Shown here: positions 7,349 to 15,067 of the stretch, piece after piece | Layout of the letters: every line of letters begins with the position of its first letter | How positions within the stretch are numbered: the first letter of the stretch is position 1 | Assembly: GCA_015295885.1 (NCBI GenBank) | Contig: DVEE01000033.1 | Location: 1 to 24,913 of the forward strand | DNA from: Leptolyngbyaceae cyanobacterium M65_K2018_010 | Lineage (GTDB): Bacteria; Cyanobacteriota; Cyanobacteriia; Phormidesmidales; Phormidesmidaceae | Length of the DNA: 24,913 nucleotides | Direction: 5' to 3' | Position numbers and translations under genes: made by a program | The notes under the pieces: model-generated | Told to the model about the DNA's origin: nothing | Database searches by the model: none | The model's input: only the letters and a program-made list of their open reading frames with translations

Positions 7349-7954
7349 TCACTGAACCGGCGAGGTTGCCATCACTTCATGGGCAAAACTGGCCTTGCGT
7401 CTGAAGTGAAACGGTCCCGCCAGGGCTCCCCAGAGGTGCTCGTGGGTATCCGGATCGCGGCCCCGATCCCAACTAATAAATTGGTCCCCATCAATTTCAA
7501 ATTCGCTGTCCAGGTAGGTGAGTTTACCGTTGCGCTCTACCATACAGGCGTTACCGGGTTCCACTGCACCTCTAAAGCTATGGCCCGTCCACCGCACGAT
7601 CATATTGCAGCCCGCCGTTTTCTCGAATTGGTCGGCGGTAAGTTGGGCCAGCCGCTCAGGATCCCGGGAAGCTCCGTAAAACGCCTCAGCGTTCCTGAGG
7701 GTGTAGTTCTCAATCAGAATATGATCCCCGTTGGCCATTAATTTCATGCCCCGGGCCCGATAGGGGCGTTGCAGTTGAAAATCGTAGGCTTGCTCCAGGT
7801 AAAAGCCCATCCCTGCCAGAATATCTTGGGGTAGGGGCCGCATACAGACGCGGATGTGGGCAAATAGGGGCGGATTGTCAAAGGCTTGCTGCTGATTGCT
7901 AAAGTCCGCTGCCATCCAGCGGGCCAAGGTGTGAATATCCGTAGCGTGGGTCAT
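7349..7954 (-). CDS. cpcT: Phycobiliprotein lyase CpcT/CpeT family
   Basis: 201 residues from ATG 7954 (MTHATDIHTLARWMAADFSN), which matches the family's N-terminus; an upstream ATG at 7978 would add eight residues. CpcT attaches phycocyanobilin to Cys153 of the phycocyanin beta subunit; the related CpeT acts on phycoerythrin. Family features visible are SNQQQAFDNPPLFAHIRVCMRPLP, a short lipocalin-like beta-rich core (GFYLEQAYDFQLQRPYRARG, ILIENYTLRN), the CNMIVRWTGHSFRGAVEPG segment, and DREFE/SWDRGRDP-type strands near the C-terminus. The gene stands alone, converging with the desulfurase gene across 12 bp. CpcT versus CpeT cannot be separated without knowing whether the strain makes phycoerythrin. 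Confidence 0.88.
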   Translation of the reverse strand: MTHATDIHTLARWMAADFSNQQQAFDNPPLFAHIRVCMRPLPQDILAGMGFYLEQAYDFQLQRPYRARGMKLMANGDHILIENYTLRNAEAFYGASRDPERLAQLTADQFEKTAGCNMIVRWTGHSFRGAVEPGNACMVERNGKLTYLDSEFEIDGDQFISWDRGRDPDTHEHLWGALAGPFHFRRKASFAHEVMATSPVQ

Positions 7955-8117
7955 GGCGAGCCATTGGGGGATCAACATTGGTCTACCCCCAGTTTACAGG
8001 GCGGCAGCGCCCCTTTCCGCCGATCACCTATGCCTTGATCCCACCGTCTGATAGACTGGAAAATTGAGATAGGGAACGCGAAACCCATAAATATAGGCAG
8101 TTTGGAGGATTGATCCC

Positions 8118-9155
8118 GTGGAAAGTACCCTCGGACTTGAGATTATTGAGGTTGTCGAGCAGGCTGCGATCGCCTCATCCCGGTGGATGGGCAAAGGCGA
8201 AAAAAATATCGCTGACCAGGTCGCCGTGGAAGCCATGCGGGAGCGCATGAATAAGATTCACATGCGGGGTCGCATTGTCATCGGGGAGGGCGAACGGGAT
8301 GATGCCCCCATGCTCTACATCGGTGAAGAGGTGGGGATTTGTACTCAGCCCGATGCCAAGGAGTACTGCAATCCCGACGAACTGCTGGAAATCGATATTG
8401 CGGTAGACCCCTGCGAAGGTACTAACCTGGTGGCCTACGGTCAAAACGGTTCTATGGCGGTGTTGGCCATTTCTGAAAAGGGCGGGTTGTTTGCCGCCCC
8501 CGACTTCTACATGAAGAAGCTGGCGGCCCCTCCCCAGGCCAAGGGCAAGGTTGACATTAACAAGTCCGCCACCGAAAACCTGAAAATTTTGGCCGAGTGC
8601 TTGGATCGCTCCATTGATGAACTGGTGGTGGTGGTCATGAAGCGCGATCGCCACAATGATTTGATTAAAGAGATCCGGGAGGCGGGTGCTCGGGTGAAGC
8701 TGATCAGCGATGGAGACGTTTCCGCCGCCATTTCCTGCGCCTTTGCCGGAACTAACACCCATGCGCTGATGGGTATTGGTGCCGCTCCCGAGGGGGTGAT
8801 TAGCGCCGCCGCCATGCGCTGCCTGGGCGGCCACTTCCAGGGTCAGCTGATCTACGACCCCGAGATCGTCAAAACCGGGCTGATTGGCGAAAGCAAGGAA
8901 GCTAACCTGGCCCGCCTCAAGGAAATGGGTATTACTGACCCCGACAAAGTCTACGACACCCACGAACTGGCCTCCGGCGAAACTGTCCTGTTTGCCGCCT
9001 GCGGTATTACCTCTGGCGAACTGATGAACGGGGTACGCTTCTTCCACGGGGGGGCCCGCACCCAGTCCTTGGTGATTTCCAGCCAATCCAAGACCGCCCG
9101 CTTTGTGGATACCATCCACATGTTCGAGCAGCCCAAGACCCTGCAAATCCGCTAG
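8118..9155 (+). CDS. glpX: Class II fructose-1,6/sedoheptulose-1,7-bisphosphatase (GlpX type)
   Basis: 345 residues. In cyanobacteria this enzyme removes the C1 phosphate of both fructose-1,6- and sedoheptulose-1,7-bisphosphate in the Calvin cycle. It starts at GTG 8118 with GGAGG at 8104-8108, nine bases upstream, which fixes the start. GlpX signatures are clear: IGEGERDDAPMLYIGEEVG (55-73), DIAVDPCEGTNL with metal-binding Asp97 and Glu100 (93-104), KRDRHNDLI, and ISDGDVSAAIS. The product opens MESTLGLEIIEVVEQAAIAS, as usual for cyanobacterial members. A strong terminator follows at 9218-9245, and hemA is next on the same strand; the order FBP/SBPase-hemA recurs in cyanobacteria. Confidence 0.95.
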   Translation: MESTLGLEIIEVVEQAAIASSRWMGKGEKNIADQVAVEAMRERMNKIHMRGRIVIGEGERDDAPMLYIGEEVGICTQPDAKEYCNPDELLEIDIAVDPCEGTNLVAYGQNGSMAVLAISEKGGLFAAPDFYMKKLAAPPQAKGKVDINKSATENLKILAECLDRSIDELVVVVMKRDRHNDLIKEIREAGARVKLISDGDVSAAISCAFAGTNTHALMGIGAAPEGVISAAAMRCLGGHFQGQLIYDPEIVKTGLIGESKEANLARLKEMGITDPDKVYDTHELASGETVLFAACGITSGELMNGVRFFHGGARTQSLVISSQSKTARFVDTIHMFEQPKTLQIR

Positions 9156-9217
9156 AGGCACAGGGGGATAGGGACTTCTGCCACACCATCACCCCTCCGC
9201 CCACATCTTCACCCCAG

Positions 9218-9245
9218 AGATGCGGTTCCCCCGCATCTTTTTTTT
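9218..9245 (+). terminator. Rho-independent terminator after glpX
   Basis: AGATGCGG, loop TTCCC, CCGCATCT gives a perfect 8-bp stem followed directly by a run of T to 9245. It lies 63 bp after the glpX stop, so glpX and hemA are most likely separate transcripts. Confidence 0.9.
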
Positions 9246-9274
9246 GAGCTGTCACATTTTTTGATGGACTTTTG

Positions 9275-9303
9275 TTGAGTTTTCTTGAGTCAGAGCCTAT
9301 TTA
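9275..9303 (+). promoter_or_regulatory. Candidate sigma-70 promoter for hemA
   Basis: TTGAGT at 9275-9280 and TATTTA at 9298-9303 are separated by exactly 17 bp, just after the glpX terminator. It would give a hemA leader of about 125 nt. The match to consensus is fair and has no experimental support. Confidence 0.4.
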
Positions 9304-9434
9304 TCCCTAAGTTCAAACATATTGGCTTTTGTGAGCAGAGTAACCTTTGCCCCTGGGCCCTACCCCCCCTGGGTTCCCTTCAGGTTATCCCCTGCCCGTT
9401 TAATCAGATACATAAATAAACGCATGGAGGAAGA

Positions 9435-10727
9435 ATGAATATCGCCGTAATTGGCCTGAGCCATCGGACCGCCCCGGTTCAAATTCGCGAAAAACTTAGC
9501 ATTCCTTCGGCTCAGACAGGAGACGCGATCGCCCATCTCACCCATTGCCCCCACATTGACGAAGTCTCTATTCTCAGTACCTGTAACCGGCTAGAAATCC
9601 ACATCGTCACGGAAGAAACCGAGCAGGGGATACGAGAAGTCACCCAGTTTCTTTCCGAACACAGCGGTCTACCCCTAGCGGAACTGCGGCAGCACCTGTT
9701 TATTCTGCTGCACCAGGATGCGGTAAATCACCTGATGCGGGTGGCCGCTGGCCTAGATAGCCTGGTTCTGGGGGAAGGTCAAATCCTGGCCCAGGTTAAG
9801 CACGCCCATCAACTGGCTCAGCAGCACAAAAGCATCGGTCGAGTACTGGATCGCCTGCTTAAGCAAGCCCTCACCGCGGGCAAGCGGGTGCGCAGCGAAA
9901 CCAGCATTGGCACCGGGGCCGTGTCGATCAGCTCTGCCGCCGTAGAACTGGCCCGGATGAAGGTGCCCCACCTGGATAGCTGTCATGTCAGCATCCTTGG
10001 GGCCGGTAAGATGGCCCGTCTGCTGGTACAACACCTCATTGCTAAGGATTCCTGTCGGATTACCTTACTCAACCGCACCCTGGACCGGGCCACCGAACTG
10101 GCCCAACAGTTTCCAGAGGCCAATATCTGCACGGGCACCCTCGATCGGATGCTCGAGACGGTCCAGGTTTCCGATGTGGTGTTCACCTGTACCTCAGCCA
10201 CCGAGCCCATCCTTCACCGCGAGAACCTGGAACCCCTACTGCAGTCCAGCCGCCCCCTGATGATCTTCGATATTTCGGTGCCCCTCAACGTGCATGCCAA
10301 TGTCAACGAGTTAGACCAGGTCCATGCCTTCAATGTGGATGATCTGAAGGCTGTCGTGGCTCAAAACCAGGCCAGCCGCCGCCGCATGGCCATGGAAGCC
10401 CAACTGCTACTGGATGAAGAGGTGGAAACCTTTATGGACTGGTGGCGCTCCTTGGATACCGTTGGCACCATCAGCAGCCTACGCAATAAGGTCGAGTCGA
10501 TCCGCGAGCAGGAACTGGAAAAGGCCCTCTCTCGGCTGGGCAGCGAGTTTGCCGAAAAACACCAGGAAGTCATTGAGGCGCTGACCCGGGGCATCGTCAA
10601 CAAAATCCTCCACGACCCGATGGTCCAACTACGGGCTCAGCGAGATATCGAAGCGCGTAAGCGAGCCATGCAGACCCTGCATATGCTGTTTGATCTAGAG
10701 CCCGTCTCTAATCAAAAGTACAGCTAA
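9435..10727 (+). CDS. hemA: Glutamyl-tRNA reductase
   Basis: 430 residues. Reduces Glu-tRNA(Glu) to glutamate-1-semialdehyde with NADPH, the first committed step of tetrapyrrole (chlorophyll, haem, bilin) synthesis. It starts at ATG 9435 with GGAGG at 9426-9430. Catalytic Cys50 sits in ILSTCNRLEIH; VIGLSHRTAPVQIREKL opens the catalytic domain; LVLGEGQILAQVKHA is at about 110-124; the NADPH fold begins with SILGAGKMA (about 186-194); and the C-terminal dimerisation helices end near KRAMQTLHMLFDLEP. Length is normal for cyanobacteria. A weak or regulated leader is plausible given the 5' UTR predicted above. Confidence 0.96.
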   Translation: MNIAVIGLSHRTAPVQIREKLSIPSAQTGDAIAHLTHCPHIDEVSILSTCNRLEIHIVTEETEQGIREVTQFLSEHSGLPLAELRQHLFILLHQDAVNHLMRVAAGLDSLVLGEGQILAQVKHAHQLAQQHKSIGRVLDRLLKQALTAGKRVRSETSIGTGAVSISSAAVELARMKVPHLDSCHVSILGAGKMARLLVQHLIAKDSCRITLLNRTLDRATELAQQFPEANICTGTLDRMLETVQVSDVVFTCTSATEPILHRENLEPLLQSSRPLMIFDISVPLNVHANVNELDQVHAFNVDDLKAVVAQNQASRRRMAMEAQLLLDEEVETFMDWWRSLDTVGTISSLRNKVESIREQELEKALSRLGSEFAEKHQEVIEALTRGIVNKILHDPMVQLRAQRDIEARKRAMQTLHMLFDLEPVSNQKYS

Positions 10728-10782
10728 GTTGATCAGTTCATGATTGTAAAATACCCATATCCTGCACTATGGATTGAGGGCT

Positions 10783-11406
10783 ATGGCAACTCCCTTTCGT
10801 GTTGGCGTAGCGGGCCCCGTAGGGTCCGGTAAAACCGCTTTGGTGGATAGTCTCTGTAAGGCCCTGCGCGATCGCTACTCCATCGCCGTCGTCACCAACG
10901 ACATCTATACCCAGGAAGATGCCCAATTCTTGGTGCGCAGCCAGGCCCTCAGCCCCGATCGCATCGTCGGGGTGGAGACCGGCGGCTGCCCCCACACGGC
11001 CATCCGCGAGGATGCCTCGATGAACTTGGTGGCGATCGAGGAGTTGGAGGCTCGCTTGGATCCCCTTGATTTGGTGTTTGTGGAAAGTGGCGGCGATAAC
11101 CTGGCTTCCACCTTTAGCCCAGAGCTAGTGGATTTAACCCTCTACGTGATTGATGTGGCCGCTGGGGATAAAATTCCTCGCAAGGGGGGGCCGGGCATTA
11201 CCAAGTCTGACTTTCTAGTCATTAATAAAATTGACCTGGCCCCTCTGGTAGGCGCCAGCCTGGAGGTCATGGAGCGGGATGCCCGTAAAATGCGGGGCGA
11301 TCGCCCCTTTGGCTTCACCAACCTGAAAACCCAAGCCGGCCTAGCCAGCGTCATTGACTTTATCTGCGACCATGCCATCCCTGGGGCTGCCCCCCAACCG
11401 GCCTAA
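10783..11406 (+). CDS. ureG: Urease accessory GTPase UreG
   Basis: 207 residues. UreG is the SIMIBI-class GTPase that, with UreF and UreH/D, delivers nickel to the urease active site. The P-loop is GPVGSGKT (11-18), the nickel-binding Cys69-Pro70-His71 lies in VETGGCPHTAIREDAS, ESGGDNLA (about 95-102) and the NKIDLAPLVGA base-recognition motif are intact, and length matches the family. ATG 10783 (MATPFRVGVAGP) is the family-consistent start; a TTG at 10774 would add three residues. GAGGG lies just upstream but rather close. No other urease gene is in the window, so ureG is detached from ureABC here, as is common in cyanobacteria. The 55-bp gap from hemA leaves cotranscription possible. Confidence 0.95.
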   Translation: MATPFRVGVAGPVGSGKTALVDSLCKALRDRYSIAVVTNDIYTQEDAQFLVRSQALSPDRIVGVETGGCPHTAIREDASMNLVAIEELEARLDPLDLVFVESGGDNLASTFSPELVDLTLYVIDVAAGDKIPRKGGPGITKSDFLVINKIDLAPLVGASLEVMERDARKMRGDRPFGFTNLKTQAGLASVIDFICDHAIPGAAPQPA

Positions 11407-11448
11407 ACTCGACCGTTCACTCACCTCTAACCAAATTGCTTAAACCAA

Positions 11449-11522
11449 CAGGGTTGGCGGGATTCGAACCCACGACCTACCGCTTAGGAGGCGGTCGCTC
11501 TATCCTGCTGAGCTACAACCCC
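11449..11522 (-). tRNA. tRNA-Arg (anticodon CCT)
   Basis: 74 nt, folding as a full cloverleaf. The acceptor GGGGTTG pairs with CAACCCT (G-U at the top pair). The D arm is GCTC/GAGC, the anticodon arm ACCGC-CTCCTAA-GCGGT places CCT at the anticodon, and the T arm is GTGGG-TTCGAAT-CCCGC. The 3' CCA is not encoded. It reads AGG arginine codons. It lies between convergent ureG and egtD on the same strand as egtD. Confidence 0.95.
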
Positions 11523-11592
11523 AGAACGTCTCACATTTTACACTGCCGTTGGGGTGAGGGGCCTGGGAAGCCGGGTTTTTGGGTGTGGCAGG

Positions 11593-12642
11593 CTAAGGTT
11601 TCTGACACAGAATCAGGCCAAACCATTGCTTTTCGTCGGTGAAGACCCGTTGAACGGCCAGGCCGACGCTATGCAGGTCTTGGCTTAAAGCAACCAGGTT
11701 GAACTTGCGGGAGATTTCACTCAGGAGGGGTTCGTCCGCCTCGAAGTGAACCGTCAGGTTCAGGCCTTGGAGAGTGACGGTTTGAGCTTGCAAACTGTCG
11801 ATGTAGATTTCGATCTGACTGGCGGTGGGGTTGTAGCAGGCCCGATGCTGGAACCGATCCACCTGGAAATTCCCCTGGAAACGCCAGTTGAGGTGGCTCA
11901 ACATATTCAGATTAAAGGCCGCCGTAATACCCTGGCAGTCGTTGTAGGCTTTTTCTAAAAGGCCTGGGTCTTTATCCAGGTCAACGCCCAGGAGAAAGAA
12001 GTCCCCCGATCGCAGCGTACTACTGATTTGAGCCAGCAGCCCATGACACTCGGCTGGAGCCAGATTGCCCAGGGTACTGCCGATAAAAGCGACCAGCCTT
12101 GGGTAAGGATAAGCCGGTAGTGGGTGGTGGAGGGCTGCCTCATAGGTACCCACCAGGCCATGCACCGTCAACGCTGGATACTCGATCAAGAGCTGCTGGG
12201 CCGTGGCTTCTAACATGCCACCGCTCACATCCACCGGCAGGTAACGTAGGGAGTAGCCCGACCGCCGCAAAGCATTGAGTAAATAGCGAGTCTTGGTAGA
12301 GCTGCCACTGCCTAATTCCATCAGTTCACAGGGGCCAACCAGGCCAGCAATATCGTCGGCATGGGTCTGTAGGATCGCGGTCTCGGTACGGGTTAGGTAG
12401 TACTCGGGCAAGGCGGTGATTTGCTCAAACAGCTCGGAACCACGGTCGTCGTAGAAATATTTTGGGGGCAGTGATTTTGGCTGACGGGAGAGACCATAGA
12501 TGACATCGGCCCCCTCCTGAATCGCTGGGTCCACAGGTTCCGGTAGTAAATAGTCGAGGGTGAGGCGATCGCCCCCCCGCCGGGCCTGAACCGGGTAGCT
12601 CATGGTCGGAGTGCGCATAGCCGAGTAATGAGAAGCAGGCAT
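11593..12642 (-). CDS. egtD: L-histidine N-alpha-methyltransferase EgtD
   Basis: 349 residues. Trimethylates histidine to hercynine with three SAM, the first step of ergothioneine synthesis. Family features: PPKYFYDDRGSELFEQIT (59-76), ALPEYYLTRTE, the SAM loop MELGSGSSTKTRYLL (108-122), YLPVDVSGGML, AFIGSTLGNL, and DLDKD followed by YNDCQGITAAFNLNML. ATG 12642 has AAGGA six bases upstream and is the preferred start; later ATGs at 12618 and 12603 lack one. It is the last gene of the egtC-egtB-egtD unit, 86 bp after egtB, and may also have its own promoter. Confidence 0.95.
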   Translation of the reverse strand: MPASHYSAMRTPTMSYPVQARRGGDRLTLDYLLPEPVDPAIQEGADVIYGLSRQPKSLPPKYFYDDRGSELFEQITALPEYYLTRTETAILQTHADDIAGLVGPCELMELGSGSSTKTRYLLNALRRSGYSLRYLPVDVSGGMLEATAQQLLIEYPALTVHGLVGTYEAALHHPLPAYPYPRLVAFIGSTLGNLAPAECHGLLAQISSTLRSGDFFLLGVDLDKDPGLLEKAYNDCQGITAAFNLNMLSHLNWRFQGNFQVDRFQHRACYNPTASQIEIYIDSLQAQTVTLQGLNLTVHFEADEPLLSEISRKFNLVALSQDLHSVGLAVQRVFTDEKQWFGLILCQKP

Positions 12643-12682
12643 AGAGAATCCTTAGGGAAAACCACCACCGTGACATGGGCCA

Positions 12683-12688
12683 TTTATA
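12683..12688 (-). promoter_or_regulatory. Possible -10 element upstream of egtD
   Basis: On the minus strand TATAAA lies about 40 nt before the egtD start, in an AT-rich patch between egtB and egtD. No good -35 hexamer is found at 16-18 bp, so this is only a candidate for an internal promoter. Confidence 0.25.
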
Positions 12689-12728
12689 GAGGCCCTGAGC
12701 CGCTGAATAATTAAAACTTCCTGAGATT

Positions 12729-14078
12729 TTAACGTCTTTCCCTCAGGGTTGGCAGTGAGCCATCGGCATCCTGAGCACAGCGAAAACCGGCAAAAATCTC
12801 TCGCACGTAGGGATGATACCAGTTGCGCAGGGTGCTCCGTAGGGCCCAGGGTCGAGTTGCCCAACTGCCGCCCCGCAGCACTCGGTGCTGCCGGTCAAAA
12901 TAGGCGGCGGAATAGCCCCCATAGGGGAAGCTTTGAAAGCCCGGGTAGGGCTCAAACCAGGAGGCCGTCCACTCCCAAACATTACCGATTAGGTCCCGGA
13001 TACCCAGGTCGGTCTGCCCGGCGGGGTAATGGTGAACGGGCGTCGTCTGTCCGACTTGGCCGCCCAAATTGGCCTGGTGGATCTGAGGTAGGGCCTGGCC
13101 CCAGGGATAGGGGCCGAGCTGATCACCTACGGCAGACCAACCAGCCGCTCGCTCCCACTCCACCTCCGTCGGTAGGCGTTTCCCCACAAAGGTAGCGTAG
13201 GCCTCTGCTTCGTAGTAGCTCACCCCGCAAACAGGATGATCCTCCCTGGCTGGCTGGTCGCACCAGTAACGGGGCCGGCTGACCTGGGCCCGCTGCTGCC
13301 AGGCCCAACCCTGGGGCGACCAGTAGTCAGAATGGGCATACCCACCCGCCGCCATAAACCCCCGAAACTCCCCCTGGGTGACGGGGTAGGGATCCAGCCA
13401 GAACCCCTTGACCTTAACCCTATGTACGGGCCGCTCGTTATCCAGACCCTCAACTCCGTCGTAACCAAGGGTAACGGTGGTTGGCGGCAGGTAGACGGGG
13501 GCAGCGGGGGCGGCAGGACAGGAGACTGGGAGCGGAGTAGAGACTTTAAACTCTGAATTTTGAATTTTGAATTCACCATTGCCTACAGGGTGGCGATGCA
13601 GGGCCAGCACCAGACTGATGGTTTCGGCGTGTTGGCATTCGTGTTGCAAGAGCCAGAGCCAAAGCCGGAGCTGTTGGTCGAGGGGGGCGATCCCTAGATA
13701 ACCCCAAACCCGCTGCCGCACTGCTTGCAGCAGCTCCAGTACCTGGGGTAAATCCGGCAGGTGCTGACGGGCGGCTTTAGGCAGGCCATCGGCGGCGAAG
13801 AGTTGGTGGTAAGCCGCTAGGGGGCAGTCAGCGCCAGCCAGATGCTGCAAAATCCACCGGGATTCGGTCAGGGCAATATGACCTAGATGCCAACCGACTG
13901 GGCTGAAGTCAGGGTGGGCTTGCTGGTCATACTCTGCTGGAGTAAGGCTAGCGGTTAATTGCAGCGTGCTGGCCCGACAGGCCTCCAGGTGGTGCCTAAG
14001 CTGCTGGCGCTGTTCTGACACTGATAGTGAGGTCAGTTGGGCTAGGGGTATCGGCCAGGGCGCTAAAGGTAAGTTCAC
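12729..14078 (-). CDS. egtB: Ergothioneine sulfoxide synthase EgtB
   Basis: 449 residues. A non-haem iron enzyme that joins gamma-glutamylcysteine (or cysteine) to hercynine with O2. Residues 15-160 form a DinB-like helical domain that supplies the iron ligands: His67 in WHLGHIAL and His146/His150 in LLQHECQH. Residues 200-445 form an FGE-sulfatase-like domain: LGYDGVEGLDNERPVHRV, GNVWEWTASWF, VLRGGSW and EIFAGFRCAQD. The linker at 163-200 carries an unusual in-frame insert encoded by tandem heptamers. The start shown is GTG 14078, which overlaps egtC by 83 nt; GTG 14021 (residue 20) would cut this to 26 nt. Neither has a Shine-Dalgarno. Confidence 0.93.
   Translation of the reverse strand: MNLPLAPWPIPLAQLTSLSVSEQRQQLRHHLEACRASTLQLTASLTPAEYDQQAHPDFSPVGWHLGHIALTESRWILQHLAGADCPLAAYHQLFAADGLPKAARQHLPDLPQVLELLQAVRQRVWGYLGIAPLDQQLRLWLWLLQHECQHAETISLVLALHRHPVGNGEFKIQNSEFKVSTPLPVSCPAAPAAPVYLPPTTVTLGYDGVEGLDNERPVHRVKVKGFWLDPYPVTQGEFRGFMAAGGYAHSDYWSPQGWAWQQRAQVSRPRYWCDQPAREDHPVCGVSYYEAEAYATFVGKRLPTEVEWERAAGWSAVGDQLGPYPWGQALPQIHQANLGGQVGQTTPVHHYPAGQTDLGIRDLIGNVWEWTASWFEPYPGFQSFPYGGYSAAYFDRQHRVLRGGSWATRPWALRSTLRNWYHPYVREIFAGFRCAQDADGSLPTLRERR
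13554..13574. repeat. Three tandem heptamers (TGAATTT) inside egtB
   Basis: Three adjacent 7-bp units, TGAATTT, TGAATTT and TGAATTC, make 21 bp, exactly seven codons, so the egtB frame is kept. The AT-rich patch stands out in a GC-rich gene. Strings of this kind are familiar as dispersed intergenic repeats in filamentous cyanobacteria. In EgtB it encodes part of GEFKIQNSEFKVS between the two domains. Confidence 0.75.
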
Positions 14079-14838
14079 GGTTGGGGGTTACGGTGATCAA
14101 AGAGTTTTCAGGACAGCGGCGCCAGTCAGCTTCAAACAGGGGCTCAGATGCCAGCAAAACGGCATGGGGAAAGTCAGGATGGTCGCGCAAGCAATAGAGG
14201 GAGGGGGATTTGCCGGTGTTGTCATAGCGAGAGGCCACCAGTTGTGCGCCATCGCTGAGTACTATGTTAGCGGCCACCCGCACCCCACCTGGGGCCGCCA
14301 GGCTGGCCAAATCGTGGAGGACGCGACGCAGGGCCGCCGATAAGGTCGGAGCCCCGGCCTCCAGGCTATGCACCACCATGGCAAAGATATGTTCCGAGTC
14401 GGTCAGGCCGTGGATGGTTTGATAAATGTGGTCCGGCAGGCGATCGCGGATGGGTCGGTACAGGGTGTGGCGAAAGTTTTCGATAAAGCCGTTGTGAATG
14501 AAGCTGAGCCGTCCCCAGGCAAAGGGCTGGCAATTGTGTAAATCCACCGCTAACCCAGGGGTAGCACTACGCACGTGGGCCAGCAGGTTACCCGCCTCGA
14601 TGTAGCGGCAGAGGTGGGGCAGGTTGACATCATTCCAGGCGGGGAGGGTGTTGCGATACAGGTAGGGCGCCTCCTGCCGCTCAGGATGATACCAACCCAG
14701 GCCAACGCCGTCTCCATTTAGGATGGCGACTTCCATTTCCTTAGGTTGGTAACTCTGCACAATCAGCGAATGCTCTGGGGCATACACCAACCGATCTAGC
14801 TGAATCGGTGGCCCCGCGTAGGCCAACAGTCGGCACAT
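13996..14838 (-). CDS. egtC: Ergothioneine biosynthesis amidohydrolase EgtC
   Basis: 280 residues. An N-terminal-nucleophile class II amidotransferase-fold hydrolase that removes glutamate from gamma-glutamyl-hercynylcysteine sulfoxide. ATG 14838 gives MCRLLAYAGPP, exposing Cys2 as the nucleophile after Met removal, with AAGGA seven bases upstream; a start at 14880 would bury the cysteine and is rejected. Other family segments are GDGVGLGWY, LLAHVRSATPG, FAWGRLSFIHNGFIENF and LTDSEHIFAMV. It is the first gene of the operon, and its presence implies that EgtB uses gamma-glutamylcysteine. The 3' end overlaps the start of egtB. Confidence 0.93.
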   Translation of the reverse strand: MCRLLAYAGPPIQLDRLVYAPEHSLIVQSYQPKEMEVAILNGDGVGLGWYHPERQEAPYLYRNTLPAWNDVNLPHLCRYIEAGNLLAHVRSATPGLAVDLHNCQPFAWGRLSFIHNGFIENFRHTLYRPIRDRLPDHIYQTIHGLTDSEHIFAMVVHSLEAGAPTLSAALRRVLHDLASLAAPGGVRVAANIVLSDGAQLVASRYDNTGKSPSLYCLRDHPDFPHAVLLASEPLFEADWRRCPENSLITVTPNRELTFSALADTPSPTDLTISVRTAPAA

Positions 14839-14872
14839 AGACAATTCCTTAGTCGCAGGTCGAGTCGGGATA

Positions 14873-14944
14873 CCTGTCATTGTGTCTCAGACTAGGCCCC
14901 GATGACAGGGCTCCACCTGGGGAACATGCCCTTTCCCTGACAGG
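14873..14944. promoter_or_regulatory. Repeated TGACAGG motif between divergent egtC and the PucC-family gene
   Basis: CCTGTCAT at 14873-14880 and its exact complement ATGACAGG at 14902-14909 flank a 21-nt spacer, and a third TGACAGG lies at 14938-14944. The cluster sits in the 229-bp divergent intergenic region, close to where the egtC promoter should be, so a shared operator is possible. No regulator is known for this motif. Confidence 0.35.
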
Positions 14945-15009
14945 CCACCCCCGGGGTTATAAAGCCCAGGCCCATCGCTCAGCGGTTTGTCGCAGCCCGC
15001 CCGGCCACC

Positions 15010-15038
15010 TTTCACCCCCATCCCCTTCGGTCTATAGT
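15010..15038 (+). promoter_or_regulatory. Candidate promoter for the PucC-family gene
   Basis: TTTCAC at 15010-15015 and TATAGT at 15033-15038 are spaced 17 bp apart, ending 30 bp before the start codon. The -10 is good and the -35 is weak. Confidence 0.35.
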
Positions 15039-15067
15039 TTTGATAGTTGAGAATTTTCTAAACCACC

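Noticed and set aside
8175..9161. 328-codon open frame antisense to glpX
   Set aside because: It is the complement of a well-identified, strongly conserved gene. Its product is low in complexity (Gly/His/Gln/Val-rich) and has no domain or ribosome-binding site.
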